Below are positions 17,254 through 24,400 of a stretch of DNA of 64,000 nt, one piece after another. The notes beneath the pieces are model-generated. The model saw only the letters and a program-made list of their open reading frames with translations, had not been told where the DNA came from and made no database searches. Each line of letters starts with the position of its first letter. Within the stretch, counting starts at the first letter, position 1. The translations under genes were made by a program, and so were the position numbers. The stretch is from Chryseobacterium endalhagicum (GTDB lineage Bacteria > Bacteroidota > Bacteroidia > Flavobacteriales > Weeksellaceae): contig NZ_JAELVM010000002.1 in assembly GCF_016745235.1 (NCBI RefSeq), positions 1,116,001 to 1,180,000 of the forward strand. Direction: 5' to 3'.

Positions 17254-18054
17254 ATGTATACACAACTTGATATTGAAACGCATTTTGACGGAAAACTGAA
17301 AATTGCTTACCTCAATCAGCCGGAAACCATGAACGCGCTTACAAAACCATCTTTATCAGATCTGAAAGATTTTATTAAAGAGTGCAGCGAAGACCCAACA
17401 GTAAGATGTGTGGCACTTTCAGGGAGAGGAAGAGCTTTCTGCTCCGGTCAGAATCTGGATGATGCTTTCGTACAGGGTAACGAACACCATGATAACGATA
17501 TCATCAGAAAAATTGTAGTGGATTACTACAATCCTCTGGTAACAGAAATCACGCGTTGTAAAAAACCTGTTGTGGCATTGGTAAACGGCCCTGCAGTAGG
17601 AGCAGGTGCGATGCTGGCATTAATCTGTGACTTTGTTTTGGCAGTAGATAAATCTTATTTTTCTCAGGCTTTCTCAAATATCGGATTGATTCCTGATACG
17701 GGCGGAACTTATTTCCTTCCAAAATTATTGGGAAGACAGTTAGCCAATTATTTAGCATTTACGGGTAAAAAATTATCTGCAGAAGAAGCTAAATCTTACG
17801 GTTTGGTGGCTGAAGTATTTACAGAGGAAGAATTTGCTCCAAAATCTATGGAGATTCTTGGTAAAATGTCAAATATGCCGACTGCCGCTCTTAAATTAAC
17901 CAAAAAAGCATTTGCTCAGTCTTACAACAATACATTGAAAGAGCAGCTTGAACTGGAAGGTGATCTACAGCAGGAAGCCGCAGAAACAGAAGATTTCATA
18001 GAAGGAGTAAACGCCTTTTTACAGAAAAGAAAACCTGATTATAAAGGAAAATAA
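17254..18054 (+). CDS. paaG: 1,2-epoxyphenylacetyl-CoA isomerase (enoyl-CoA hydratase/isomerase family)
   Basis: 266 residues. Crotonase fold: the first oxyanion-hole segment GRGRAFCSGQNLDD (about 57-70) and the second, NGPAVGAGAMLALICDFVLA (about 110-130), are clear. AFSNIGLIPDTGGTYFLPKLLG is typical of PaaG, with Asp in place of the second catalytic Glu of hydratases. It converts ring 1,2-epoxyphenylacetyl-CoA to oxepin-CoA and also moves the double bond later in the pathway. It lies between paaD and paaH. The assignment to PaaG rather than PaaF rests on the IPDTGG motif and on gene order. Confidence 0.88.
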   Translation: MYTQLDIETHFDGKLKIAYLNQPETMNALTKPSLSDLKDFIKECSEDPTVRCVALSGRGRAFCSGQNLDDAFVQGNEHHDNDIIRKIVVDYYNPLVTEITRCKKPVVALVNGPAVGAGAMLALICDFVLAVDKSYFSQAFSNIGLIPDTGGTYFLPKLLGRQLANYLAFTGKKLSAEEAKSYGLVAEVFTEEEFAPKSMEILGKMSNMPTAALKLTKKAFAQSYNNTLKEQLELEGDLQQEAAETEDFIEGVNAFLQKRKPDYKGK

Positions 18055-18057
18055 ATT

Positions 18058-18132
18058 ATAGAAGCTAGAGATTAGAAGTTAGATATTAGTAAGTATGGAA
18101 CCTAACTTCTAACTTCTGGTTTCTAATATCTA
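18058..18132. repeat. Family B repeat (paaG-paaH)
   Basis: TATAGAAGCTAGAGATTAG and following AGAAGTTAGATATTAG on the left are mirrored by CTAACTTCTAACTTCTGG and TTTCTAATATCTATA on the right. Arms of about 30 nt fold into one hairpin. Confidence 0.7.
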
Positions 18133-18138
18133 TAAAAA

Positions 18139-19272
18139 ATGAAAAATATTGGAATTATTGGGGCAGGAACCATGGGTGTAGGAATTGCTCAGGTGGCTGC
18201 AACAGCGGGATGCAAGGTCGTTTTATTCGATGCCAATGCGCCGCAGATTGATAAAGCATTATCAGGCTTGGAGAAAACCCTTCAGAAATTAGTGGAAAAA
18301 GCTAAAATTTCTCAGGAAAAAGCCACAGAAATCAGAAATAATATCGTTAAAGGTGAAGCTTTACAGGATTTGAAAGACTCAGATCTTGTCATAGAAGCCA
18401 TCATCGAAAACAAAGACATAAAAACCAAAGTATTTACAGAACTTGAAACCTACGTTTCCGAGGACTGTATTATCGGTTCCAACACATCGTCCATTTCTAT
18501 CACCTCTCTTGGTGCGGAATTAAAGAAGCCTGAGCGTTTCATTGGAATTCACTTTTTCAATCCGGCTCCATTGATGCCTTTGGTTGAGGTGATTCCATCT
18601 TTATTAACAGAAAAATCTTTAGCGGAAAAAATGTATAACCTCATGAAAGAATGGGGTAAAATTCCTGTTATAGCCAAAGATATTCCCGGATTTATCGTCA
18701 ACAGGATTGCACGTCCTTACTACGGGGAAGGTTTGAGAATTGTTGAAGAAAATATCGCAACACCGGAACAGGTAGACGAAGCCATGAAAACATTGGGGAA
18801 CTTTAAAATGGGCCCTTTTGAATTGATGGATTTAATTGGAGTTGATGTGAATTTTTCAGTAACCACAACGGTTTACAAAGACTATTTCTACGATCCGAAA
18901 TACAAACCCTCTCTTCTTCAACAAAGAATGTCGGAAGCTAAACTTCACGGCAGAAAAACAGGCAAAGGATTTTATGATTATGCCGAAGGAGCAGAAAAAC
19001 CTGTTGCTCAGAAAGACGAAGCATTATATCAGCAGATCTTTTTAAGAATCATTTCCATGCTGATCAATGAAGCCGTAGAAGCCAAAAGATTAGGCGTTGC
19101 CAACGATGAAGATATCGAGCTGGCCATGCAGAAAGGAGTAAACTATCCAAAAGGATTACTGGCATGGGGAAAAGAAATCGGGTATTCAAAAATCTCCGAA
19201 ACCCTGCAAAACCTTTACGAAGAATATCAGGAAGAAAGATACAGACAAAGTCCTTTACTTCGTAAAATGTAA
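18139..19272 (+). CDS. paaH: 3-hydroxyacyl-CoA dehydrogenase (3-hydroxyadipyl-CoA dehydrogenase)
   Basis: 377 residues. An N-terminal Rossmann fold begins at residue 3 (IGIIGAGTMGVGIAQVAA). SSISIT and HFFNPAPLMPLVEVI are the catalytic His region of the 3HCDH family. Two C-terminal dimerisation domains follow, the second ending in KGLLAWG. It is shorter than the E. coli PaaH (about 475 residues). It oxidises 3-hydroxyadipyl-CoA with NAD+ in the beta-oxidation part of phenylacetate degradation. The operon context supports PaaH. Confidence 0.9.
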   Translation: MKNIGIIGAGTMGVGIAQVAATAGCKVVLFDANAPQIDKALSGLEKTLQKLVEKAKISQEKATEIRNNIVKGEALQDLKDSDLVIEAIIENKDIKTKVFTELETYVSEDCIIGSNTSSISITSLGAELKKPERFIGIHFFNPAPLMPLVEVIPSLLTEKSLAEKMYNLMKEWGKIPVIAKDIPGFIVNRIARPYYGEGLRIVEENIATPEQVDEAMKTLGNFKMGPFELMDLIGVDVNFSVTTTVYKDYFYDPKYKPSLLQQRMSEAKLHGRKTGKGFYDYAEGAEKPVAQKDEALYQQIFLRIISMLINEAVEAKRLGVANDEDIELAMQKGVNYPKGLLAWGKEIGYSKISETLQNLYEEYQEERYRQSPLLRKM

Positions 19273-19382
19273 CAATATAAAAATGTACCGGTGTAACAAT
19301 GAGTATAGAGTCTTTATTATAAAAGCGGGGAGTCCCGAAGGGACGACTTACCATAGAATCGGATACAATCCGATTTATGTAA
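19273..19382. repeat. Family A fragment plus two small hairpins (paaH-paaI)
   Basis: A partial family A element (ATGTACCGGTGTAACAATG) is followed by GTCCCGAAGGGAC (5-bp arms) and then AATCGGATACAATCCGATT (8-bp arms). These are unrelated short palindromes stacked in one gap, which suggests repeated insertion at the same place. Confidence 0.55.
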
Positions 19383-19414
19383 AAGAAATGGTTACATCGA
19401 TAAATTAAAGAATT

Positions 19415-19828
19415 ATGAATCCAAGGCAAGTTGCAGATTATATGTTCAATCAGGATTATTTCTCCCAGTGGATGAATATCAAAATGATTGAAGTCAAAGA
19501 AAATTATTGTTTACTGGAAATGCCCATCAAGAAAGATATGATCAATGGGCTGAAAACCGTTCATGGAGGGGTTACATTTGCTTTTGCAGATTCTGCACTG
19601 GCATTTTCGTCCAACAGTACCGGAGATGCAGCCGTTGCCCTGAACTGTATCATCAATTTTACCAGAGCGGGAAAAGAAGGTGACGTTTTCAGAGCAGAGA
19701 GCATACTGGTGAATGATACCAGAAAAACAGCCGTTTACGACATTAAAATTACCAATCAAAACAATGATTTGATCGCGAAATTCGTCGGAACGGTCTATAA
19801 AATCGGAAAAAAAGTAACTGAACTATAA
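19415..19828 (+). CDS. paaI: Hydroxyphenylacetyl-CoA thioesterase PaaI
   Basis: 137 residues, single hot-dog domain. HGGVTFAFADSALAFSSN (about 48-65) is the helix and active-site motif of the PaaI thioesterase family, with the catalytic acidic residue in FADSAL. PaaI hydrolyses dead-end CoA esters formed when ring epoxidation goes wrong and so rescues trapped CoA. Position between paaH and paaJ fits. Confidence 0.9.
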   Translation: MNPRQVADYMFNQDYFSQWMNIKMIEVKENYCLLEMPIKKDMINGLKTVHGGVTFAFADSALAFSSNSTGDAAVALNCIINFTRAGKEGDVFRAESILVNDTRKTAVYDIKITNQNNDLIAKFVGTVYKIGKKVTEL

Positions 19829-19831
19829 ACT

Positions 19832-19905
19832 AAATGTACCAATTTGAAAATGTACCAATGTACCAATCCAATTGTTACATTGTTAAACTGATACATTGTT
19901 AAATT
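19832..19905. repeat. Family A repeat (paaI-paaJ)
   Basis: ATGTACCAAT units repeated in tandem on the left and ATTGTTACATTGTTAAACTG plus ATACATTG on the right, again in inverted orientation. Confidence 0.65.
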
Positions 19906-19912
19906 AATAAAA

Positions 19913-21118
19913 ATGAACAACGTATACATCATAGACTACGTAAGAACTCCAATTTCAAAACTGCAGGGTGGATTATCAGAAGTAAGAGCCGATGATCTGG
20001 CGGCAGTAGTCATCAAAGAAGTTATGGCCAGAAATCCTGAAGTGCCTGCTGAGGAAATTGAGGATGTTATTTTCGGATGTGCCAACCAGGCAGGAGAGGA
20101 TAACCGTAACGTAGCCCGTATGGCTCTTTTGCTGGCCGGACTTCCTTACAAAATAGGCGGAGAGACGGTTAACAGACTTTGTGCTTCCGGAATGTCGGCG
20201 GTAGCTAATGCTTTCCGTTCCATTGCTGCAGGAGAAGGTGAAATTTATATTGCGGGTGGAGTAGAACATATGACGCGTTCTCCTTACGTAATGTCTAAGC
20301 CGGGTGCCGCTTTCGGAAGAGACAGCCAAATGTTTGATACCACTTTCGGATGGCGTTTTGTGAATCCGAAGATGAAAGAAATGTACGGAGTAGACGGAAT
20401 GGGAGAGACCGCTGAAAACCTTGCGGATATCCATCAAATCAGCAGAGAGGATCAGGATAAATTTGCTCTTTGGTCCCAGCAGAAAGCAACAAAGGCTCAG
20501 CAAAGCGGAAGACTGGCGGAAGAAATTGTAAAAGTTGAGATTCCACAGAAAAAAGGCGAACCTAAAATTTTTGATCAGGATGAATTCATCAAGCCGACAT
20601 CTTCTATGGAAGGTCTAGGAAAACTTCGTCCGGCTTTCAGAAAAGAAGGAACGGTAACTGCCGGAAATGCTTCAGGAATGAACGATGGAGCAGCTGCTCT
20701 TATCCTTGCCAGTGAAGAAGCGGTAAAAAAATATGGTTTAAAACCAAAAGCGAAGATCTTAGGGTCTGCCGTAGCTGGTGTAGAACCCAGAATCATGGGA
20801 ATCGGACCTGTAGAAGCTACCCGGAAATTATTGAAGAGATTAAATCTTTCTCTTGAAGATATGGACATCATCGAATTGAATGAAGCATTTGCAGCACAGG
20901 CATTGGCTGTGACCAGAAGTTTAGGCTTAAAAGATGATGATTCAAGAATAAATCCAAACGGCGGGGCTATTGCAATCGGGCATCCGCTTGGAGTTTCAGG
21001 AGCAAGAATCGTAGGTTCTGCTGCCATGGAACTGGAAAAACAGAATAAGAAATATGCATTGTGTACCCTTTGTATCGGTGTCGGACAGGGGTATGCAATG
21101 GTCATTGAAAAAGTATAA
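19913..21118 (+). CDS. paaJ: 3-oxoadipyl-CoA / 3-oxo-5,6-dehydrosuberyl-CoA thiolase
   Basis: 401 residues, standard thiolase length. The nucleophilic Cys lies in NRLCASGMSAVANAF (near residue 90), the catalytic His in GGAIAIGHPLGVSGAR (near 355) and the second Cys in CTLCIGVGQG (near 390). Degradative thiolases of this type cleave 3-oxoadipyl-CoA to succinyl-CoA and acetyl-CoA, and in this pathway also the C8 intermediate. The operon context supports PaaJ over a general acetyl-CoA acetyltransferase. Confidence 0.92.
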   Translation: MNNVYIIDYVRTPISKLQGGLSEVRADDLAAVVIKEVMARNPEVPAEEIEDVIFGCANQAGEDNRNVARMALLLAGLPYKIGGETVNRLCASGMSAVANAFRSIAAGEGEIYIAGGVEHMTRSPYVMSKPGAAFGRDSQMFDTTFGWRFVNPKMKEMYGVDGMGETAENLADIHQISREDQDKFALWSQQKATKAQQSGRLAEEIVKVEIPQKKGEPKIFDQDEFIKPTSSMEGLGKLRPAFRKEGTVTAGNASGMNDGAAALILASEEAVKKYGLKPKAKILGSAVAGVEPRIMGIGPVEATRKLLKRLNLSLEDMDIIELNEAFAAQALAVTRSLGLKDDDSRINPNGGAIAIGHPLGVSGARIVGSAAMELEKQNKKYALCTLCIGVGQGYAMVIEKV

Positions 21119-21127
21119 CTTTTTCAA

Positions 21128-21228
21128 TAATGTAACAATATAAAAATGTATCAATGTAACAATTCCTTCTATGCCGAGGTTGTCGAAGCATTTCAATTGG
21201 TAAACTGTTAGATTGATACATTGTTAAT
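21128..21228. repeat. Family A repeat with nested palindrome (paaJ-paaY)
   Basis: ATGTAACAATATAAAAATG and TGTATCAATGTAACAATT on the left and AATTGGTAAACTGTTAGATTG on the right flank an inserted hairpin at 21171-21191 that matches the one at 15309-15329 in 19 of 21 positions. Confidence 0.7.
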
Positions 21229-21250
21229 TTAAATTTTTAACAAAAATTTT

Positions 21251-21844
21251 ATGAACATCTACTCATACCACGGTATCCGTCCCATCATCAAGCCCTCTGC
21301 CTATATTCATCCGCAGGCGGTAATCATCGGGAATGTAGAGATCGGCGAAGAAGTATACATCGGTCCAAATGCGGTGATCCGTGGCGACTGGGGGAAAATT
21401 ATCATTAAAGATGGTGCGAATGTTCAGGAAAACTGTACCCTTCACGTATTCCCGAATATAGAAACCATTCTGGAAGAGTCGGCTCATATTGGGCATGGCG
21501 CGATCATCCATTCGGGGCATATCGGTAAAAACTGTCTTGTGGGAATGAATTCCGTAGTGATGGATAAAGCCGTTATCGGTGATGAATGCATTATCGGGGC
21601 TTTAGCTTTTGTTCCTGCAAACTTTACATGCGAACCCAGAAAACTGATTGTAGGAAGCCCTGCCAAGATCATCCGTGATGTTTCAGATGAAATGATCCAT
21701 TGGAAAACAGAAGGAACCAAGCTCTATCAGCAGCTGGCAAGAGAAGGAAAAGAAGCAATTCTTCCGTGTGAACCGTTCTCGCAATATGTGGAACAGACCG
21801 CTACCAAAACTGTGGATTACAGCATCTGGGCGGATTTAAAATAA
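21251..21844 (+). CDS. paaY: PaaY, gamma-carbonic-anhydrase-like hexapeptide protein
   Basis: 197 residues. Left-handed beta-helix with hexapeptide repeats from about 15 to 140. Metal-binding histidines are visible in CTLHVFP and HIGHGAIIHSG. A C-terminal helix follows. PaaY proteins have a thioesterase-type or protective role in phenylacetate degradation and are related to gamma carbonic anhydrases. It is the last gene of the uninterrupted paa run. The downstream hairpin at 21851-21877 may end the transcript. Confidence 0.9.
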   Translation: MNIYSYHGIRPIIKPSAYIHPQAVIIGNVEIGEEVYIGPNAVIRGDWGKIIIKDGANVQENCTLHVFPNIETILEESAHIGHGAIIHSGHIGKNCLVGMNSVVMDKAVIGDECIIGALAFVPANFTCEPRKLIVGSPAKIIRDVSDEMIHWKTEGTKLYQQLAREGKEAILPCEPFSQYVEQTATKTVDYSIWADLK

Positions 21845-21850
21845 ACTTTT

Positions 21851-21877
21851 AAACCTTATTCAAAACTGATAAGGTTT
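21851..21877. repeat. AAACCTT-type hairpin after paaY
   Basis: AAACCTTAT and ATAAGGTTT are exact inverted copies with a 9-nt loop. It starts 6 nt after the paaY stop. The ends match those of the RAYT-associated hairpin at 24314-24346. It may act as a weak terminator. Confidence 0.55.
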
Positions 21878-21886
21878 TATGATACA

Positions 21887-22729
21887 ATGAAAACGAATAT
21901 GATCAAAAAGATGCTCATTGCCTGTAGTATGCTGTTTGCTTTTCAATTCATGGTTTTAGCCCAGAATGAGAAAGTAAAACCGTTGACTATCGGGGAGGTC
22001 AGAACACTCAAGTCTAAGATCTTAAATGAAGACAGAATTCTAAATATTTATCTGCCACAAGGTTTTGATAAAGCAAAATCATACCCGGTGATCTATCTGC
22101 TGGATGGCTCAATGAACGAAGACTTTATCCATGTTTCGGGATTAGTACAGTTCTTTAACCAAATGTATGCAATGCCGGAAACCATCGTAGTAGGAATCGC
22201 CAATATCGACAGAAAACGCGATTTTACCTTTCATACCGATCTGAAGGATTTACAGCAGGATTATCCTACAACAGGACATTCGGATAAGTTTATTGATTTT
22301 CTGGAGAAAGAATTACTCCCTTATGTAGGAAGCCAGTACAAAACAACAGAAAAATATATATTCGGACAGTCGCTGGGTGGTCTTTTGGCGACAGAAATTC
22401 TGTTCAAAAAGCCGGAAATGTTCAATAACTATTTTATCATCAGCCCAAGTTTATGGTGGGATGATCAAAGTTTATTGAAACAGGCTCCGCAATTGCTTTC
22501 CAAAAGCCCGGATACGAAGAAATTTGTCTATGTTTCAGTAGGAAAAGACGAACATCCTGTGATGGTAAAAGACGCAGGAGATTTGTACGAAACGCTTAAA
22601 AAAGCAGGCAAAAAGAACTGGACTGTGGAATATAAAATGATGGAAACAGATAACCATGCCACCATCCTTCACAGAAGTTTGTATGAAGGTCTGGTAAAGT
22701 TGTTCCCGTATAAAGAACCCAAAAAATAA
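21887..22729 (+). CDS. Secreted alpha/beta-hydrolase esterase (esterase D/Fes-like)
   Basis: 280 residues. Signal peptide at about 1-25 (hydrophobic, ending VLA-Q). The body matches the putative esterase family PF00756: YPVIYLLDGS, then GQSLGG near 165 holding the nucleophilic Ser, and a His near the C terminus (TDNHATILH). Family members cleave siderophore or acyl esters in the periplasm. Nothing links it functionally to phenylacetate degradation, and it begins only 42 nt after paaY, so it could be co-transcribed. The following two genes are on the same strand with small gaps. Confidence 0.75.
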   Translation: MKTNMIKKMLIACSMLFAFQFMVLAQNEKVKPLTIGEVRTLKSKILNEDRILNIYLPQGFDKAKSYPVIYLLDGSMNEDFIHVSGLVQFFNQMYAMPETIVVGIANIDRKRDFTFHTDLKDLQQDYPTTGHSDKFIDFLEKELLPYVGSQYKTTEKYIFGQSLGGLLATEILFKKPEMFNNYFIISPSLWWDDQSLLKQAPQLLSKSPDTKKFVYVSVGKDEHPVMVKDAGDLYETLKKAGKKNWTVEYKMMETDNHATILHRSLYEGLVKLFPYKEPKK

Positions 22730-22747
22730 TCAACCAAAAACGCGAGT

Positions 22748-23440
22748 ATGAGATATCTATTGACAGCGGTTTTCTTTTCTGTTTTAATGAACGGCCAGAA
22801 AACCGGAGAAAAACCTCTCAATCTTGAACTCAAAAAAGAGCTTGCACAGATCTATAAAGATGATCAGATCTACCGTGAACTGATGCAGCCCAATATTACA
22901 CCCGAAAGAAAAGCAGAGATCAGAAAAGAGAGAAACCTCTCTACAGAAGACGTGAGTACGGGGCTGATCAAATTGATGGACGATCAGGATCAGAAGAATC
23001 TGGTTAAAGTTGAAAAGATCATTGAAAAATATGGCTATCCAGGAAAATCTATGGTGGGTGAACCTGAAAATTATGCCGTATGGTATGTCATTCAGCATTC
23101 CCCCAAAATTGAAAAATATTTTCCTCTGATCAAAAAAGCAGCAGATGAAGAAGAACTGCCATTCAGACTTTATGCTATGATGCTGGATAGAAAGCTGGTC
23201 TATGAAAATAAAGAGCAGATCTATGGAACACAGATACGTTCGGTTTTTTCAACAAAAAACGGAAAAACGGAAACGCTGTCATTTGTATGGCCGATAAAAG
23301 ATCCGGATCATGTCAATGAACTGAGAAAAAATTCCGGATTTGGCAGCACCATTGAAGATTACGCGAAAGGTGCAGGAGGCTTCGAATACAAAAAATATAG
23401 CTTGAAAGAAGCGGTAGACCTTCTTCAAAAAAAGAAATGA
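22748..23440 (+). CDS. DUF6624-like exported protein
   Basis: 230 residues with a short N-terminal signal (RYLLTAVFFSVLMNGQ). The segment KYGYPGKSMVGEPENYAVWYVIQHSPKIEKYFPLI, with the conserved QH, is typical of the uncharacterised DUF6624 family. No function is known. It is 18 nt after the esterase gene and overlaps the next gene by 4 nt (ATGA). Confidence 0.65.
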   Translation: MRYLLTAVFFSVLMNGQKTGEKPLNLELKKELAQIYKDDQIYRELMQPNITPERKAEIRKERNLSTEDVSTGLIKLMDDQDQKNLVKVEKIIEKYGYPGKSMVGEPENYAVWYVIQHSPKIEKYFPLIKKAADEEELPFRLYAMMLDRKLVYENKEQIYGTQIRSVFSTKNGKTETLSFVWPIKDPDHVNELRKNSGFGSTIEDYAKGAGGFEYKKYSLKEAVDLLQKKK

Positions 23441-23706
23441 CAGATCGTCTGAAGAAATACTGGTTTTTCCTGTTGATTGCGCTTATCGGGCTCAATTATG
23501 CAGGATTCCATTTTTTATGGGAATCAGTAGGTATTTCCGATGCTCTGGAACATGTGGAATCAGAAACCGTGATCCGGAAGCTGAAACAGAAAGACTTTTT
23601 CTATACCCTGTTTGCAGATGCAGTCCTGATTCTGGATTTTTCTATTGTTCTGCTGTTGCTGTTTATAGGTGGGAGAAAGATCATTCAGATTATTATTAAA
23701 AAATAA
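23437..23706 (+). CDS. Small two-TM membrane protein
   Basis: 89 residues with hydrophobic segments at about 8-28 and 57-80. No family recognised. It overlaps the DUF6624 gene by 4 nt, so the two are translationally coupled. Confidence 0.6.
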   Translation: MTDRLKKYWFFLLIALIGLNYAGFHFLWESVGISDALEHVESETVIRKLKQKDFFYTLFADAVLILDFSIVLLLLFIGGRKIIQIIIKK

Positions 23707-23726
23707 TATAGAGTTAATAAAGAAAA

Positions 23727-24305
23727 ATGGCCGGAACAGAGCATTTTGAGTCAGGATTTATTTATCACATATACTCGCATGCCAATGGGAAAGATTTACT
23801 TTTCCTGGAGGATAGCAATTATCAGTATTTTCTGGACAGACTTTTAAAATATATAGGCCCGATAGCAGACATTTATGCTTATTGTTTAATGCCAAACCAT
23901 TTTCATTTATTATTAAGATTTAAGGATTTAATGAATGATGAGATTAGTAATGAACATCAATATTTAATGAAACCATTCAGTAACTTTCTGAATAGTTATG
24001 CTAAAGCTTACAATAAAAAGTATAGCAGGAAAGGAGCGCTTTTTCTTGATTTTCTGAAACGAAAGAAAGTTCAGGATGAGAAGTATCTGCTTAAATTATT
24101 GCATTACATTCATAATAATCCAATACATCACGGTTTTGTCAGTCAAGCTGAAAAATGGAAGTACTCATCATATAATTCATATTTAAATACAGAAAAACCG
24201 AGTAGTATTGAAAGAAGGGAAATTTTGAAATATTTCGATACGAAAGAAGATTTTCTGGGTTATCATAAATCTAATGTAGAATATGATTTTCTGGATTTAG
24301 AATAA
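23727..24305 (+). mobile_element. REP-associated tyrosine transposase (RAYT, Y1/IS200-like)
   Basis: Single intact ORF of 192 residues. PNHFHLLL contains the HUH motif (His58, His60). Tyr residues at 91, 95 and 99 in NSYAKAYNKKYSRKGALF include the catalytic Tyr. The C terminus HYIHNNPIHHGFV...WKYSSYNSYL is typical of RAYT proteins. RAYTs nick hairpin DNA and are domesticated relatives of IS200/IS605 transposases; they are usually single-copy and not flanked by terminal repeats. A perfect hairpin lies 8 nt behind the stop. The gene separates the main paa run from paaZ. Confidence 0.88.
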
Positions 24306-24313
24306 ACGCCCAC

Positions 24314-24346
24314 AAACCTTATAGGTTTCAAAAACCTATAAGGTTT
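24314..24346. repeat. Perfect hairpin directly behind the RAYT gene
   Basis: AAACCTTATAGGTTT and AAACCTATAAGGTTT are exact inverted 15-bp arms around a CAA loop. Each arm is itself nearly palindromic, as in REP elements. It may be the RAYT substrate as well as its terminator. Confidence 0.65.
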
Positions 24347-24400
24347 TAAAGAAAAAGTAGGATTTAAAGACATTAAAAAGAAATAAAAAGTTAAAAATAT

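Noticed and set aside
14250..21228. Family A repeats considered as a CRISPR array
   Set aside because: Repeats are inverted halves in separate gene gaps, not regularly spaced direct repeats, and no cas gene is present.
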